This document shows, in pieces, positions 52,293 through 64,000 of a DNA stretch of 64,000 bases. Every line of letters begins with the position of its first letter. The first letter of the stretch is position 1. Under the pieces are notes generated by a model. The model searched no databases. It saw only the letters and a list, made by a program, of their open reading frames with translations, and was not told the DNA's origin. This DNA is from Trachythela sp. YZ-2020 (Eukaryota; Cnidaria; Anthozoa; Malacalcyonacea; Clavulariidae). Both the position numbers and the translations under genes were made by a program. Where the stretch lies: NCBI GenBank assembly GCA_016169945.1, contig JADLSH010000145.1, positions 1,116,001 to 1,180,000 on the forward strand, in the 5' to 3' direction.

Positions 52293-53164
52293 TGTCCAGT
52301 CTGTAATATCTCAAAGTGATTTGGCTTGCGATCACTGGTAAGTTTGCCGTCTACTTCATGAATGTTCGCCGTCTACTTTTCTTTGTTTAAGTCCTTCTAT
52401 GAATTATATATTTATTCAAACTCCTGAATGTGTTGTTTCTTGCGCATTTTTATTTTATACGATGTTTTATAATTCTCAGAATTCCGTCAAATCACCTCCC
52501 AAAACGCAAGAAATGGCATTTCAGGGGCTCTAAATTTAAAAACTTCCGGTGGGGCATGCTCCCGGACCCCCCTAGAAGGGGCGCCCTATCGCGCCTCGTC
52601 GACTATCAGTCATATACGACGAGAGTGAGTAGATTTTATTATATACACAAGCTCTGGATATGAACAGAACATTTTGGCGTACTTTTTTCGAGTAAAACTT
52701 GAACTCGCAATTCACATATGTGTTCACAACCATGAGTGGCGTGCTGGCAGGGGGGGGGGACATGGCCCGGGCGCCAAAACATAAATGGGGCGCCGAAATT
52801 GCACAAAATCACACAAAAGCGCTAGTCTAAATTGGAATTTTGTCAGATCCGATGAGCCAACGAGAGAAAAAGAGTTTGGGGTTGTTAATGATTGATACAG
52901 TGTTGTTTATCTGATAAAACTTTATCCGATAAATATTAGTGATTTCCGATAAATGATTAGTGATAAATATTAGTGATCAATGTTGGCTATCGCAATTAAT
53001 ATCGCATTACTACCGCACTGCCCCATTGATCTTAGTATATATCAGTGCACTGCCCAAGCACTGTTCAAAGGGCTAGTACGTGCGCTTCTGTTATTCGGAA
53101 TACGACTTATACCAGGATTAAAAATTAACCAGTCTACCTACAACTACAAGCATTACTGTCCAGT

Positions 53165-53520
53165 CAGGCCCGTACTCAGAAAATTATCCAGGGGGGGTGT
53201 AAGGTGGTTTCAACCGACTGCCAAACGAACTTGTACCGACTACTTAAAATGTTTGTTGTCATAAAAATTTTCCCGGACTACTAACGTTGTTATATTACTA
53301 TATAACCAATAAATACGTTTGTTCCTGCAAAAACATTTACTTGCTAAAAAAACCCAAACCTTTTTCTATTCTTTGTGCCGACTTGCTTTGTGCCGACTTG
53401 TTTTGTGCCGACTTGTATTGTTTTGTGCCGACTCAAATCTCGCTTCTGCCGACAAAATCTCCAAATACAATTTATGGGGGGGTGTGACACCCCCCAAACC
53501 CCCCCGTAGATACGGCCCTG
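53165..53520. mobile_element. hAT-type MITE, second copy
   Basis: Same element as 51937-52292, with the same TGTCCAGT flanks (53157-53164 and 53521-53528). It was copied with the tandem duplication rather than inserted separately. Confidence 0.85.
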
Positions 53521-53914
53521 TGTCCAGTCTGTAATATCTCAAAGTGATTTGGCTTGCGATCACTGGTAAGTTTGCCGTCTACTTCATGAATGTTCGCCGT
53601 CTACTTTTCTTTGTTTAAGTCCTTCTATGAATTATATATTTATTCAAACTCCTGAATGTGTTGTTTCTTGCGCATTTTTATTTTATACGATGTTTTATAA
53701 TTCTCAGAATTCCGTCAAATCACCTCCCAAAACGCAAGAAATGGCATTTCAGGGGCTCTAAATTTAAAAACTTCCGGTGGGGCATGCTCCCGGACCCCCC
53801 TAGAAGGGGCGCCCTATCGCGCCTCGTCGACTATCAGTCATATACGACGAGAGTGAGTAGATTTTATTATATACACAAGCTCTGGATATGAACAGAACAT
53901 TTTGGCGTACTTTT

Positions 53915-54125
53915 TTCGAGTAAAACTTGAATTTCTTCTTCATTTAATTGTCCAAATCTGCCAGCCATTTTTTTACTTTTCTCTACTAGCAAGATTTTCA
54001 TGTTTTGGCTTACCGTCAAAAACCTTCATTCCAAATTTTGCTGCCTTTTTTGTGTTCTTAGGTGTGCTATTTTGAAGCAAAACTCCAATTTCTTCATCAT
54101 TCATGCTTACAAATCTGGAAGCCAT
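53915..54125 (-). pseudogene. Two related first-exon fragments, MAGRF/MASRF type
   Basis: Minus strand. A longer piece starts at ATG 54123-54125, reads MASRFVSMNDEEIGVLLQNS and then a KNTKKAAKFGMKVFD segment, and stops at a GTAAGC donor (exon 54014-54125). Downstream a second, related exon (about 53965-53915) reads [19 protein letters not shown] and also ends at a GTACGC donor-like site. The Asn-Thr-Lys-Lys-rich start recalls N-termini of Crypton-derived KIAA1958-like proteins that abound in cnidarian genomes; I hold this with low confidence. Copies of the shorter exon sit inside the MITE family at 17745 and 47655, so it appears to be a captured exon. Confidence 0.45.
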
Positions 54126-54179
54126 TTTGTTACAACCAATCAGATTGCAGCATTGTGGTTGGCTATATTATAAGAGCTA

Positions 54180-57100
54180 ATATGATATGATATGATACTT
54201 TAATGATATGCTCCCAAGTGGGCTCTTCAGCATAAAATTACAACAATTTAAATATTAATATAACAGCTAATTTAAAATGTTATGTTAAGATAATTTAAAC
54301 TATATATCTATAAGACTTTCTAAATTGTCAATTTATGATAAAAGGATAAAAATTATGGATTCGAATAAAACGTATCTAGAATATGTGATTTAAGTTTCTT
54401 CTTAAAACTTCTTACTGTAGGAATGTTTTTAAATTTGTCTTCCAAATCGTTCCAGATTTTCGTTCCTCTGTAGTGAAACGTTCTCTGTCCTGCTGCCGTT
54501 CTGTAAAATGGAATGTGGAGCAGATCTTGATAGCGCATTGGATGATCGTGTAACTCAGCACGTTTACTAAACTTGTCGCATAAATAATTGGGGGCTAGGT
54601 TGTTAACGCACTTATAGGCCATTACTGTATCTCTAAACAATAACAGTTGTTCGACAGGTAGCCATCCAAGTTCTTGTAAAACTGGTGTAATATGGTCAAA
54701 CTTTCTGGTATTTGTGATGACTCTACACGCAAAGTTATGTACTGCCTGGAGTTTTTTCAAATTCACAGAGGAAATATTAGACCAGACGGAGGAGCAGTAT
54801 AAAAGCTTGCTAATAACAAGAGCTTCAATAACTAACAAGAGCGTATCTCTGTCGAAGCTGTCCTTGACTCGGTAGATTTGAACTAATTTGGACATACATG
54901 ATGAAACCAGTTTAGTAATGTGACAGTCATATGATAGGTGTGAGTCAAGAAGTACCCCTAGATCTTCGACGGATGGGACTGGCGTAATGGTTTTTCCCAA
55001 GAGGTTTAACGATATATCAGGGGGGATGGTTCCCATCAGTTGACTTGTTCCAACAAGGAGGAATTTAGTTTTTTCTGGGTTAATAAGCAATTGGTTCGCA
55101 GAACACCACTTTACGACCCTGTTGAGATCTGATTCCAAATTATGAGTCGCTTGTTCTATGTCTTTGATGGAGAACGACAGAAAAACTTTAGAATCATCTA
55201 CGTACGAATCAAGGTTACACGATTGAGTGGTTGATGGTAGGTCATTTGTGTAGATACAGAACAATAGAGGTGATAGGATTGCACCTTGTGGTACGCCATG
55301 AGTAATGGGGAGTGAAGAAGACATTTGTGATCCAATACGTACAGATTGAGATCTACCAGAGAGATAACTGTCGAACCATTTCAATGCCTCAGGAGAAGCA
55401 CCAACGCAACTTAGTTTATGCAACAAGATTGAGTGGCTGACGCTGTCAAATGCTTTGGATAAATCTAACAAGATCAAAGCGGTCACCATCTTCTTGTCCA
55501 TAGCTTCCAGAATACAGTCGCTTACCATAATGTTGATGGTTTCAGTGGAATGGTATTTTCTATTTCCACTCTGATGAGAGGATAAACGATTATTGTTAGA
55601 TAAGTAAGCACCAAATTGATTAAGGACAACTTTTTCACAGATTTTTGAAGCAACGACAAGAAGTGAAAGAGGTCGATGAAGCGAGTGAACAGTTTATTAT
55701 GTCCGTGAGGGGGGCTAATATCACAGGAAGGCTGTCTTTAATAACACGAAGGCTTATCTTATCTAGTCCAGGGGACTTGTTAGTGGGCATAGCGAGGATA
55801 ATACGTTGCACCTCGGTGCAGGTAACTGATTCGAAGTAAAATAGCTCACTTGTTGGGTAAGAAATTACAGTAGATAATGGACTAATTAATTCAATGTTAT
55901 TGTCTTCAGCTACACGTCTTGCTGCTTCAGCGGTGTTCTTTCCCAGCGAGGTGAAGTACTGGTTGAAATCATCAGCCACTACTTTTTGATCCTTGGCATA
56001 TACTTGCGATTCCTTTTCTTTGGTTGGAATATATCGATTTATTGTCTTCCAAAGAGAGCTGGGGTTGTTCTTATGTTTCTGAACTTCATTAAATGCGTGG
56101 ATTTTGGCAGCACTTTTTAGTGTAGATTTGACTTTGTTACGATAATCTTTGTAATGATTCCAATCATTATTGTCGCGGGTCTGTAGGTAACGGCGGTGAA
56201 GTCGATCTCTACCTCTCATAAGGTTTTTAATTTCGTGCGTGACGTACGGGCATGGTCGGCTACGAACTTTCACGGTCTTTATTGGTGCATGTACACCAAG
56301 GACAGAGTGAAGTATGTCGTTGAAGGTTTTTAACTTCGAATTCACGTCGCATTCCGAGAAAATAGATAGGAGACGGTTTGAGTTCGAAGCGAGATCAGAG
56401 GAGAATGACAAGGGGTTATAGTGCTTGTAGCTCCGTACAGTAATAAAGCATGGTGCTTTCTTAGGTGGTCTCAACTTCAGTATGGCGTAAACAGGTAGAT
56501 GGTCGCTGATTGGGGTATTTAACACGCCGCTTTCGCGCACAAGTTTCGAGGACGAGGTGAGAATAACGTCAATTAATGAGTGGCAAGTATGTGTTATTCT
56601 AGTTGGACTATTGATCATTTGTGTGAGGTTTAGTTCAGCAGATACGTCAGCTAGAACTTTCTGGTCACGGCTAGTCTTTAACAAATTGCAGTTCAGATCA
56701 CCGAGAATGAAAGTCGGTTTTCCATATAGAAGAGCTTGCATGTAATTAGGTTTGAAGAAGTTCTCAAAACAGGCCACAGGACAGTCTGGTGGACGGTACG
56801 AAACACATATTAAAAGAGATTTGGATTTATTGCATTGAAGTTTTATCCAGAGTTGGTGGAAATTAGTTTCGGATATTTGTGAAAGTTCTTTTAATACGGA
56901 GGCTTTATTTCTTTTCGAATGTAGGCGCAAACGCCGCCACCCCTTTATGAAGGCGATCGATCCTGAACAAATTATAGCCCTCGACGCCGACTTCAGAGTT
57001 GGTAACCGTTGTGTTCAACCATGTTTCTGAGATTGTATGGACATCGATATTTGATGATATGGCTAGATCCCTAAGTTGAACAAGATGGGCTATGTTCCTC

Positions 57101-57597
57101 AATGAGCGAATATTTAAGTGAACAATCTTTAGGCCTGAAAGAGTAATAGGAGTTGTTGTTGCAAGTTCGTCAATAGAGGTTATTTTAACAGCAATATTAT
57201 TGCTATTGACCACATTGCCGTTTTTTTCTAGCAGTGTTATATGGCCGGGTATGATTTGTTATAAGTACAGGGATCGGGTGTTGAGGAAAATGAAGGTTAG
57301 CATCTACATGGTTCGGCCCGTGATGTATTGTTGTATTTCTCCTTTGAACTAGGTCGAGGGTGTTACTGAAATTCCGGTTTGAAATCGAACGCTCTTGATT
57401 ACGTGGGGTTATTCTAACGGGTATTCGAAAGAGAACTCCATCAGCGGTCTCAGCGAACATGGGTGAGGGAATTGGGGGGATCGTGGTTTGGGGTATGTCG
57501 TGAGTGGATATGTTGTTTTGTGCCGAACATGTGACAGGTAATTCTGCCAGTCTGGGGGTCGTCTCCTCTCGGGAACAGGGAGGAGAGATCCCTGTTA
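54180..57597 (-). mobile_element. CR1/L2-like LINE inserted in a MITE
   Basis: Endonuclease and RT in order on the minus strand, with a 3' end in a TATCA simple tail (ATATGATATGATATGATA on plus at about 54178-54196). The flanks on both sides are halves of a TATACACAAGCTCTGGAT-family MITE (TATTATAAGAGCTAATAT and TATCCTGCCAGTAGAGAAC). The 3' part is conserved; the 5' part is short, and ORF1 is missing or only partly present. Confidence 0.8.
54353..57213 (-). pseudogene. LINE endonuclease/reverse transcriptase, frameshifted
   Basis: Frame 57213-56905 holds the endonuclease start (IVHLNIRSLRN, then SETWLN, the metal-binding Glu). After a shift near 56935, frame 56930-55635 holds the rest (SYRPPDCP, ILGDLNCNLL, SDHLPVYAIL) and the RT lead-in (NKSPGLDKISLRVIKD). 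A gap with broken frames (about 55530-55640) precedes frame 55528-54353, which has LDLSKAFDSVSH, GVPQGAILSPLLF and catalytic YVDD (SYVDDSK), the thumb (YLSGRSQ...) and the C-terminal WNDLEDKFKNI. APE-type endonuclease plus RT means target-primed reverse transcription in an active copy. Only two or three breaks, so the copy is moderately young. Minus frame 57622-57203 ahead of it may be an ORF1 or 5' remnant. Confidence 0.88.
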
Positions 57598-57668
57598 TAA
57601 TATCCTGCCAGTAGAGAACCAATCAGATTGCAGAATACCTCATGTCCAGAGCTTGTGTATATAATAAG
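57598..57668. repeat. Remnant half of the LINE-interrupted MITE
   Basis: TATCCTGCCAGTAGAGAACC, then CAATCAGATTGCAGAATACC and CCAGAGCTTGTGTATATAAT match the family at 17745 and 47655. The LINE separates it from its other half at 54126-54180. Confidence 0.7.
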
Positions 57669-59177
57669 TTGGGTTATCAACCAAGGTTGGTGAATATACA
57701 GTATATATACATTCTATACATCTCCTTGGATATCTGTCTAATATATAGTTCCTGGAGTGGGTTTATTGGGTGTGTACTCGTGATATTTCCGCAATTTTAC
57801 CGCCCACACAAATATCTTTAAATCTTTGTGTGTTTTACGTCATCGAAACCGGAAACAATTATTAAGACAATTTTGTGCCTCCACGTATAAAGACATAAAG
57901 TACTCATCAACCATTGCTATAAATCACAAGTGTAAGCTCACTGTTGATGCATGCAAGTAGCTATTTTTGAGAGTGTTTCAAAATACTAAGCACAAGTTGG
58001 CCACAAGTCAAAAGCATTCCTAGTTGATATAAGCACAGAATCAAAGTGTGGGTCGCTCTCTGCGGAAGAAAGGCATATACCAATTGTCCGTGGGTGGACA
58101 ACGTGGGCCGCGGTTTTGAAAAATAAACCCTTCTCGTCACAGCGATGGCTCTCCCTAACAAATTGAACAACTCCCAAATTCGATGTAAGGACCTGCATGT
58201 CGCTCTACAGGCAACACTTGTAGCAATTCTCTGTCGTCAAATTTGTTCCATGACGATGATGACAACTGGTTTAAAAACTTGTCACAACTCGAAGCAAATA
58301 GTCTTTTAATGTAGTCTTAATAATGATTTACTGATGGTGAATCACGATCTGCGTTAATACGATGGCTACCCTAGTGTAGGCCTTCACTTGACAATTTTAT
58401 AGTGCCGTCAACGGACAGTTATCAGGGATAAATAAGCTTTCTGTATGATTCTGTAGAGTTCATGCTATACCTATGCCCCTATGGTCATAGGATGAACTTC
58501 ACTTGGCTGGCCATCTTTCGCCTCGTATTTATAGATCGAGTATAGTTCGAAATATTAAACAGTGGGCAAGTACAGAACATATACAGAACAAACGACTGAA
58601 CTTGTCCTTCTATAACAACACAAAAGTTAATAACGTACAAATTTTATTGTTTTACAAAAAATTAAATAAATAATACAGTGCTTATATATAGAGCATTACA
58701 AAATATTATTCCATAGGAACTACAATTTACTAATAATAGCTCATTCACTTTCAACAACTTTGCATTCTAATATATCATTGTTCAAGCTTCATCAAGTCGC
58801 GTTATATGAATGAGCTATAGTTTAAGTTTTGTGACATTCACTCTAAAAGTCAAATAAATTTAACACATTTATAAATTACATTGTACATAGTACATTTTTT
58901 TTCATTTTTGCATAGTGCAAAATATTTTGAGATATTAAACTAACATTAAATCTTTTTATTCCATAAGTTTTTCCAATACTTATATCTATTTTTATATAAA
59001 TAAAGTTTCTTTTGTGATATTAATTTAATGTATTCATTTTTGGAATGTTTTTCAACCTCCTTTTGTTCTATTTATATCCAGTAACCTGCCTTTCCTAGCA
59101 CCAATTACTCATGATCATCGAAATTCAGCATTGCTGCAGTCCTGCTGCTGTGTGGTAACTTTTGACACCTAATCATC
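57669..59177. other. Intergenic / GADD45 3' flank
   Basis: No gene recognised. AATAAA on the minus strand (TTTATT at 58955-58960) about 220 bp past the GADD45 stop is a candidate poly(A) signal. The AT-rich block 58640-59000 would be the 3' untranslated region. Confidence 0.4.
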
Positions 59178-61470
59178 TCAACTTAATTTCAATACAGACC
59201 GTGTTTCTCTGTGTTTCATATAACTGGCAAGAGTTTGCTGAGCTAAACAGATCTGTTCCTCAAGCAGCTCTGTTGGTTTCTAAAAGACACAATAAATTGT
59301 GATAAGTTCTATGACAATGTTTCTGCCATTGTCATTACCATTTGTCATTGGTAATTTAATATTAATCGATTAAGGTGCAATGTGCCATACATCGTTATCT
59401 TACTCTGTCTAATGCCAGAAGATTGACTGTTTCTGTCTGTTTGTCAAGGTGAAAGTGTTGGGCATTTAATAGGTAAACCAGATGTACAGTATGCCTATGT
59501 CTCTTGTTAACCAACAAATTACATTGCATCTTAAATGCAGCCTAATAACTCTGTTATCTTACTCTGTCCAATGCCAGATGACTTTAAGTTGTCAAGGAAA
59601 AAGTGTTGGGTGTTTAAATGTGTTAAATATTTACAGTCAAACACCTTATATATGCTTCTGCATACCTGAACTAAGACACAGTGATGTATTTCATCAGTTG
59701 TTTCTTCAACCATTAATGTTAATGTCAAACCACAGTCAACTTTAATCACTTTAATTCTGTTCTCGCAACAATATGCCTCAATAAGACGACAAAACACTTG
59801 ATTGGCAGGATCATCTGATTTAACCAATATACAAAATTGCACATTTTCAGCACCTCCCCTGAAAAAATAATAAAAATTTGTTACATTAGTTATTTGTATA
59901 TCGAGATAAATTTAAAAATAGGACGCATGGACCAGGCATTTAATACTTCCCCTACCACAATAGATTTTTTGTCTTAAAATAGGGAATGTGGGTGGATAAA
60001 ATATTTTACCCATGCTCCAAAATGGTTGTTTGGCAACACTGGGTGTGCCTCAAAGGATCTTAGAAATGATCAATTAATCACTTCCATAAATCATCTAGGG
60101 ATAGTAATTAAAACTAATTATAACAGGAGGTTAATGTTTTTTGACACATGTGAAGGAGGAAAACTGAGGTGGGAAGCATCGGAACTCAAACATGGAAAAA
60201 GGTTAAACCAGCAACTACCTATGGCTACGCAGGCCAGTTGAGGAAATATATTTGACTGATTGTTGATGAATTAAAAAACATCACAGATGATCCTGGGGAA
60301 TGATGGAAATTAGTCAATGATATCCGAGTTAGTTCAAAATTATGAACAATTAATATCTAGCCTACATCCACTCAAAATATCACAAGCAATTTCATTATCA
60401 CTTTCAGCAATATTAATTAAAAGTTAATAATCAATCTCAGTATCAATTCAAATAGCACAACAGGATAGGAATAGTTAAGAATTTCTTATTGCTTTTTAAA
60501 TTTAACAAAGTATTTACAGCATACAATGTAAAGTTTCAGTCGGTCTGATTTATAGTTTTTATTGACAAAATATGAAGCACAAGGAATATATCAATACAAA
60601 GACAAGACAAAGAGAAGACATCTTCTGTCTGAGACAAAAATTGTGCCAAGCTAATTGTGTTTCAATAAATATGTTCATGCCGCTACTATCTATTAAGCAA
60701 ACACAAATGTTGAGAATACAAAAATACTATGGCCACGTCATGCATTTAGTAACCAAGGCTGGAATATTTAATTTCAAAATAAACATAATAATTACTAGGT
60801 ATATAGTTAATAAATAAATTATGCATTGAAAGTAATCTGCCGAAACCAACTCTGACTTGCATGAAACAGATCTGATTAACTCTATTTTGTCCCAAAACAC
60901 ATAAGCGCTATGACCTAGTAGTTTATATTTAATAATCAAACTACAAATGTAAAAATTTCAAAGTGAAATATTGCTTACATTCGCAAAATCTGGGCAGCTT
61001 CGTAGACACCACACACTAGTTCTCCTTTCTTCTTTGCAGATGAGATTACATCAGCAAACGCTTTTCTTACAGCTTTCTTGCTGTACCTGACAAAGGATCA
61101 AACAAAATTTAACTTCCAAAATCTAGAAAGACATTTACCATAAAACTAGACGAAGATGACTCAAAATCTCAAATAGTATCAGACTGAGTACCTATCATAT
61201 CGATGTCATGCATAATTTTAAACTATTCACATTATAGCACACACGGGTAATTTGGTCTAACACTTTCTAGCAGTAAACAAGTCAGCCCTTATTGCCTTCA
61301 AGTCTATGAAACAAAATTTAGCCAGTATAAAACGCCAAATTTGAAATACAAGCCAAGCTGTGAATCATCCTATATGAACGCCCCCGACACAACTCCTCTC
61401 AAACGAAATTTCAAGCAAAAAATCTCGCTTACCTTAGCACAAAACCATCATATTCCTCAATTCTCTTCAT
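59178..61470 (-). CDS. GADD45: GADD45-family stress protein, complete, four exons
   Basis: Exons (minus order): 61433-61470, 60979-61086, 59666-59858, 59178-59279. All introns are GT-AG and the phases agree. The product is 146 residues, close to the family's usual 145-165. The fold is the single L7Ae/GADD45 domain. Exon 2 carries KKGELVCGVYEAAQIL (residues 32-47), matching the vertebrate LTVGVYESAKLM region. Exon 3 carries CILVKSDDP (58-66) and LIEAYCCEN (74-82), matching LIQSFCCDN, and ends HHCVLVQ. Exon 4 encodes PTELLEEQICLAQQTLASYM. GADD45 proteins are small nuclear/cytoplasmic stress adaptors that bind PCNA, CDK1 and the MAP3K MTK1/MEKK4. The four-exon layout also resembles vertebrate GADD45 genes. 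The acidic loop is shorter than in mammals. I cannot assign an alpha, beta or gamma type; a single invertebrate gene is expected. Confidence 0.93.
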
Positions 61471-61654
61471 TTTCTCACTCGAGTGTTGTTTCTCTATCTT
61501 TTCCAAGTTTTAAACTGAGTAAATTCCCGTTTAAAAGCCCTTTTTGTCACGGTAAAGAAATGCAACCGTACTCGCCCACTGTCTGTTGAATTCTGACACG
61601 ATGTTTACCACATGATGGCGTAACAACACTTTGGAATGAAGAAATAAGCACTTC

Positions 61655-61820
61655 CTTTTGGGAAAGTCCCTCATAGTTTCTCTCTCGCTGATTGGTTAAT
61701 CCACACGTACCTGAGTTCTGATTGGTTGAATGCGGCAAATAATTTACATGCAGGGGGAAAATTCCCGTATTCTCGCGGGAACTACCCGATGCTGGGAAAA
61801 CCCTGGGGAAACCCGTACAA
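61655..61820 (-). promoter_or_regulatory. kappaB-like site cluster and CCAAT boxes upstream of GADD45
   Basis: Within about 155 bp, 190-345 bp ahead of the GADD45 ATG, lie five GGG...CCC sites of Rel/NF-kappaB type: GGGAAAGTCC at 61660-61669, GGGAAAATTCCC at 61755-61766, GGGAACTACCC at 61777-61787, GGGAAAACCC at 61794-61803 and GGGGAAACCC at 61805-61814. The first two match the GGGRNWYYCC consensus fully; the others are variants. Two CCAAT boxes (ATTGGTT on plus at 61691-61697 and 61721-61727) sit between them. Mammalian GADD45B is a known NF-kappaB target. The function here is inferred. Confidence 0.6.
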
Positions 61821-64000
61821 ACAAACTCATGTGGCATGATTGAACACGTTAGAGTCATGAGATCTCGCACCACTGAAATCATTTACATGTAATGAATGGC
61901 CCAATCTCGTACCACCACAGTACGAAATTAGTGACAGCCAAGACAAAACGCGTTTTTTCATCGCGAATTATTTAGTGCGAGCAAACGTTGGGAAGGTGAA
62001 GTAATACGAGAATAAAATTGTTGCAACTTCAGCAAAAGCTGATTTCAACGCATGTTATTTCAAATGTGTAATATTTATGTTGTCTGATGCTTGTGACAAA
62101 TGCGTAAACCTTAACAAACATTTGTTGAATGCGAGTTGCTCAATAATGTCGTAGATAGAGTGCCTTACTTTTCCGCACGCGATTTGGATACAAATACCCT
62201 TTTTATTCAGGCGCGAGGAATGTTTAATACTTGTCTGCAGAATGCACAAAAACATGTTTTGTAAAATGTAAATTAACACCGTCAGGCAATTTTACTGATG
62301 ATTCGAATTTGAAACAGGAGTAAAAATGCTTTATAGGGTTGAATTGAACAATCAAGTCAAGGAGTTTCATGAGAGACATTCCATTTTACGGCCACTCGCC
62401 AAAATAAAATTCCTTCATGCTCTCGTTTCCTTAATAACCTTTATCTTTCCTGGAACTACTCGTCCTTGACCGGAAGTGCGTGGTTCCGCTACGTAATTTC
62501 CGTTTGGTTTTAGCGCTGTTCCAGCGCGTCACAGCACGCTTGAATTGGCTACTATTTCATTCCGGAAATGCACGTCTAAATTCAAACATTATTATTCATA
62601 TTACAGTATATAATATACATTACAAACGGGACAAAGTCAGAGCGGGACGATTTCGTTTCGTTTCGGTCTCTACTCTCTAGTGGCTGTTTACATGAGACCG
62701 GATTGAAACATTTCTCAGACCGGTCTGAAGACATCTGCTATCTAGCCTACAGATGTAGAGCCCCTAACTTAACCTAACGGACTGTTCATATGAGCCGGAC
62801 TGGCTCGCGGGTGCCGAGATCCCGCCGATATAATTCAATATTCCGCCTAGAAACCGTCTAAAAATTCCAATCAAGTAAATAATTAATAATGAACCAGTTA
62901 CCGACAATAAAAATAACATTTTGCGAAATAAACACAAGTTTCGTCTTCCCGCCAAAATCACGCGGGAATTTCTTGCTAGCGCTAACAGGGCTAGCTCGCC
63001 TCATGACCATGTGAAACGAATGACTAAAATGCGTGCAAGTCCGATCATACTGATCCTATATCACATTGTCAAAAATTAAAGCATGCACTTAATGGAATTA
63101 ATGACGTTTAAGGTCATTGTCGGATTTCTAACTAGCACCGACGTGAAATTCTGGGGCACAGGATAGGGTTGGCGAGTTAAGGTAATCGTCGGAGATCTTA
63201 CTGGCATCGATTCGGAGGCATAGAATTAGAATAAAGTCGTTGATTGTCGCCCATTTCACTTTGTAGCGAAGAATTTGAACGTTGCACCGTGTCTCTGCTG
63301 TCCAATATTATCTTTCTCTTTTTACTTCTGGCTCCTTTGGGCGGTGACCTAAATCACCAAGTTTATTCATCTTTCTTTCACAACCGACTGCTTTATCGAT
63401 TTCGCGACGGAAAATTCTAGTCGTTAAAGACGGTCTCTTCCAGTTGGCTGCACCAAGAAGAGATAAATTAAACCGATCTCGATGAGCCCAACTAGTGTTG
63501 ATAACCGCTGTCTGATTCATTTTTGGCACAACCGGCGCAAAAACAATTTAAACTCCTTTCGGTCATCCCACCACTGACAAGACACCAAAAACTGACGATC
63601 AGTTGGGGAATCTTTTATGAAGTCTTCTATCCATCAAGAGTCTGAGCGAGAAGTACTCGTCTATAAATTCTTCGGCCCTCCGCGTATAGCTATCTTGCCT
63701 TACTCTACACAGACACAGTGTTTCACTTCCGAACACGTACTTCATTCCATGCAAGGTTCGTACAGATCAGAAAGAATAGAATTGAAGGATTTTAAGGACT
63801 TTCCAGGCCATGTAACAGGAAATGCAAGGACTATATAGGGCTGAAAAAAGGCATTAGAAGTCGGTAAATTCGTTTCACAAACCGACAAATTTCAGAAAAT
63901 ACAGTATCCAAAAACTAAAGCGAGAAGAATTCCAGGAATTTCAAGCACCCTTTATAAATTCAAGTACTTCAAGGCCTTGAATTATTGTTTTCAAATTCAA
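61821..64000. other. No supported gene; weak possible exon at 63308-63529
   Basis: GC is higher near 62450-63000, where two segments begin with a GGCTGTTTACATGAGACCGG-like motif (62684 and about 62777), possibly ends of MITEs of the GTTTACATGAG type also suspected at 38350. The minus frame at 63308-63529 starts near MNQTAVINTSWAHRDRFNLS, is rich in Arg/Lys, and could be a first coding exon with a GTAAAA donor, but I recognise no family. The plus frame at 63617-63838 is also unrecognised. The window ends in unremarkable sequence. Confidence 0.3.

Larger units (their letters stand above)
51481..53931. repeat. Near-identical 1.2-kb tandem duplication
   Basis: 51481-52703 and 52705-53931 are the same sequence, offset first 1224 then 1228 bp. 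The only difference I found is a 4-bp insertion, TTAA, in the second copy near 52996. Each copy contains a hAT-type MITE, a C/G-rich block and the start of a TATACACAAGCTCTGGAT-family element. The near identity indicates a very recent duplication or an assembly duplication. The open frames in it are duplicated but unrecognised. Confidence 0.95.

Noticed and set aside
51749..53891. Duplicated frames of 64-95 codons in the tandem duplication
   Set aside because: They overlap a MITE and C/G runs and carry no domain. They are duplicated only because the DNA is.
1..64000. CRISPR array, bacterial operon or phage system
   Set aside because: The tandem arrays have no unique spacers, and the genes are spliced animal genes.

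Overview
The window looks like nuclear DNA of an early-branching animal, most probably a cnidarian of the anthozoan type. That is an inference from intron-rich animal genes, AT-rich intergenic DNA, many MITEs, and DIRS, Penelope and CR1/L2-like retroelements. No species can be named from sequence alone. Three host genes are supported. (1) A single-exon C2H2 zinc-finger gene on the minus strand at 14691-16838. (2) A complete 24-exon cyclin-G-associated kinase (GAK/auxilin) gene on the plus strand at 26738-48630. (3) A complete four-exon GADD45-family gene on the minus strand at 59178-61470. I built both spliced models by hand from GT/AG sites and phase. Each gives one open frame, of 1261 and 146 residues.

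Most of the rest is mobile or repetitive. Layout: 1-3950, no recognised gene; 3951-7945, a foldback element whose arms are 25-bp tandem arrays, with a LINE inserted in the left arm; 7981-8581, a perfect 36-bp inverted repeat running into a broken hAT transposase tail; 9.5-13.35 kb, dispersed repeat modules; 13.4-13.9 kb, a decayed Penelope-like GIY-YIG fragment; 14.7-17.1 kb, the zinc-finger gene with a CCAAT-rich upstream region; 17.4-18.2 kb, a minisatellite and a long-TIR MITE; 18527-23865, a DIRS/PAT-type tyrosine-recombinase retrotransposon interrupted by a 607-bp hAT-like element; 25.0-26.35 kb, a LINE fragment; 26.7-48.6 kb, GAK, whose introns hold at least seven minisatellites, a tRNA-derived SINE and several MITEs; 51.48-53.93 kb, a near-identical 1.2-kb tandem duplication, each copy carrying a hAT-type MITE; 54.18-57.6 kb, a CR1/L2-like LINE inserted in a MITE; 59.2-61.8 kb, GADD45 and its upstream region.

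The most notable structure is the DIRS-like element. Its two terminal sequences (149 bp and 108 bp) occur a second time, fused together, between the gag 5' part and the CCHC/pol part. This copy is flanked by phase-compatible splice sites. Known PAT/Ngaro split direct repeats put the internal junction beside one end; here it lies inside the coding region, in what looks like an intron. Other points of interest are five kappaB-like sites upstream of GADD45, the foldback element with tandem-repeat arms, and a MITE family carrying a coding first exon with its splice donor.
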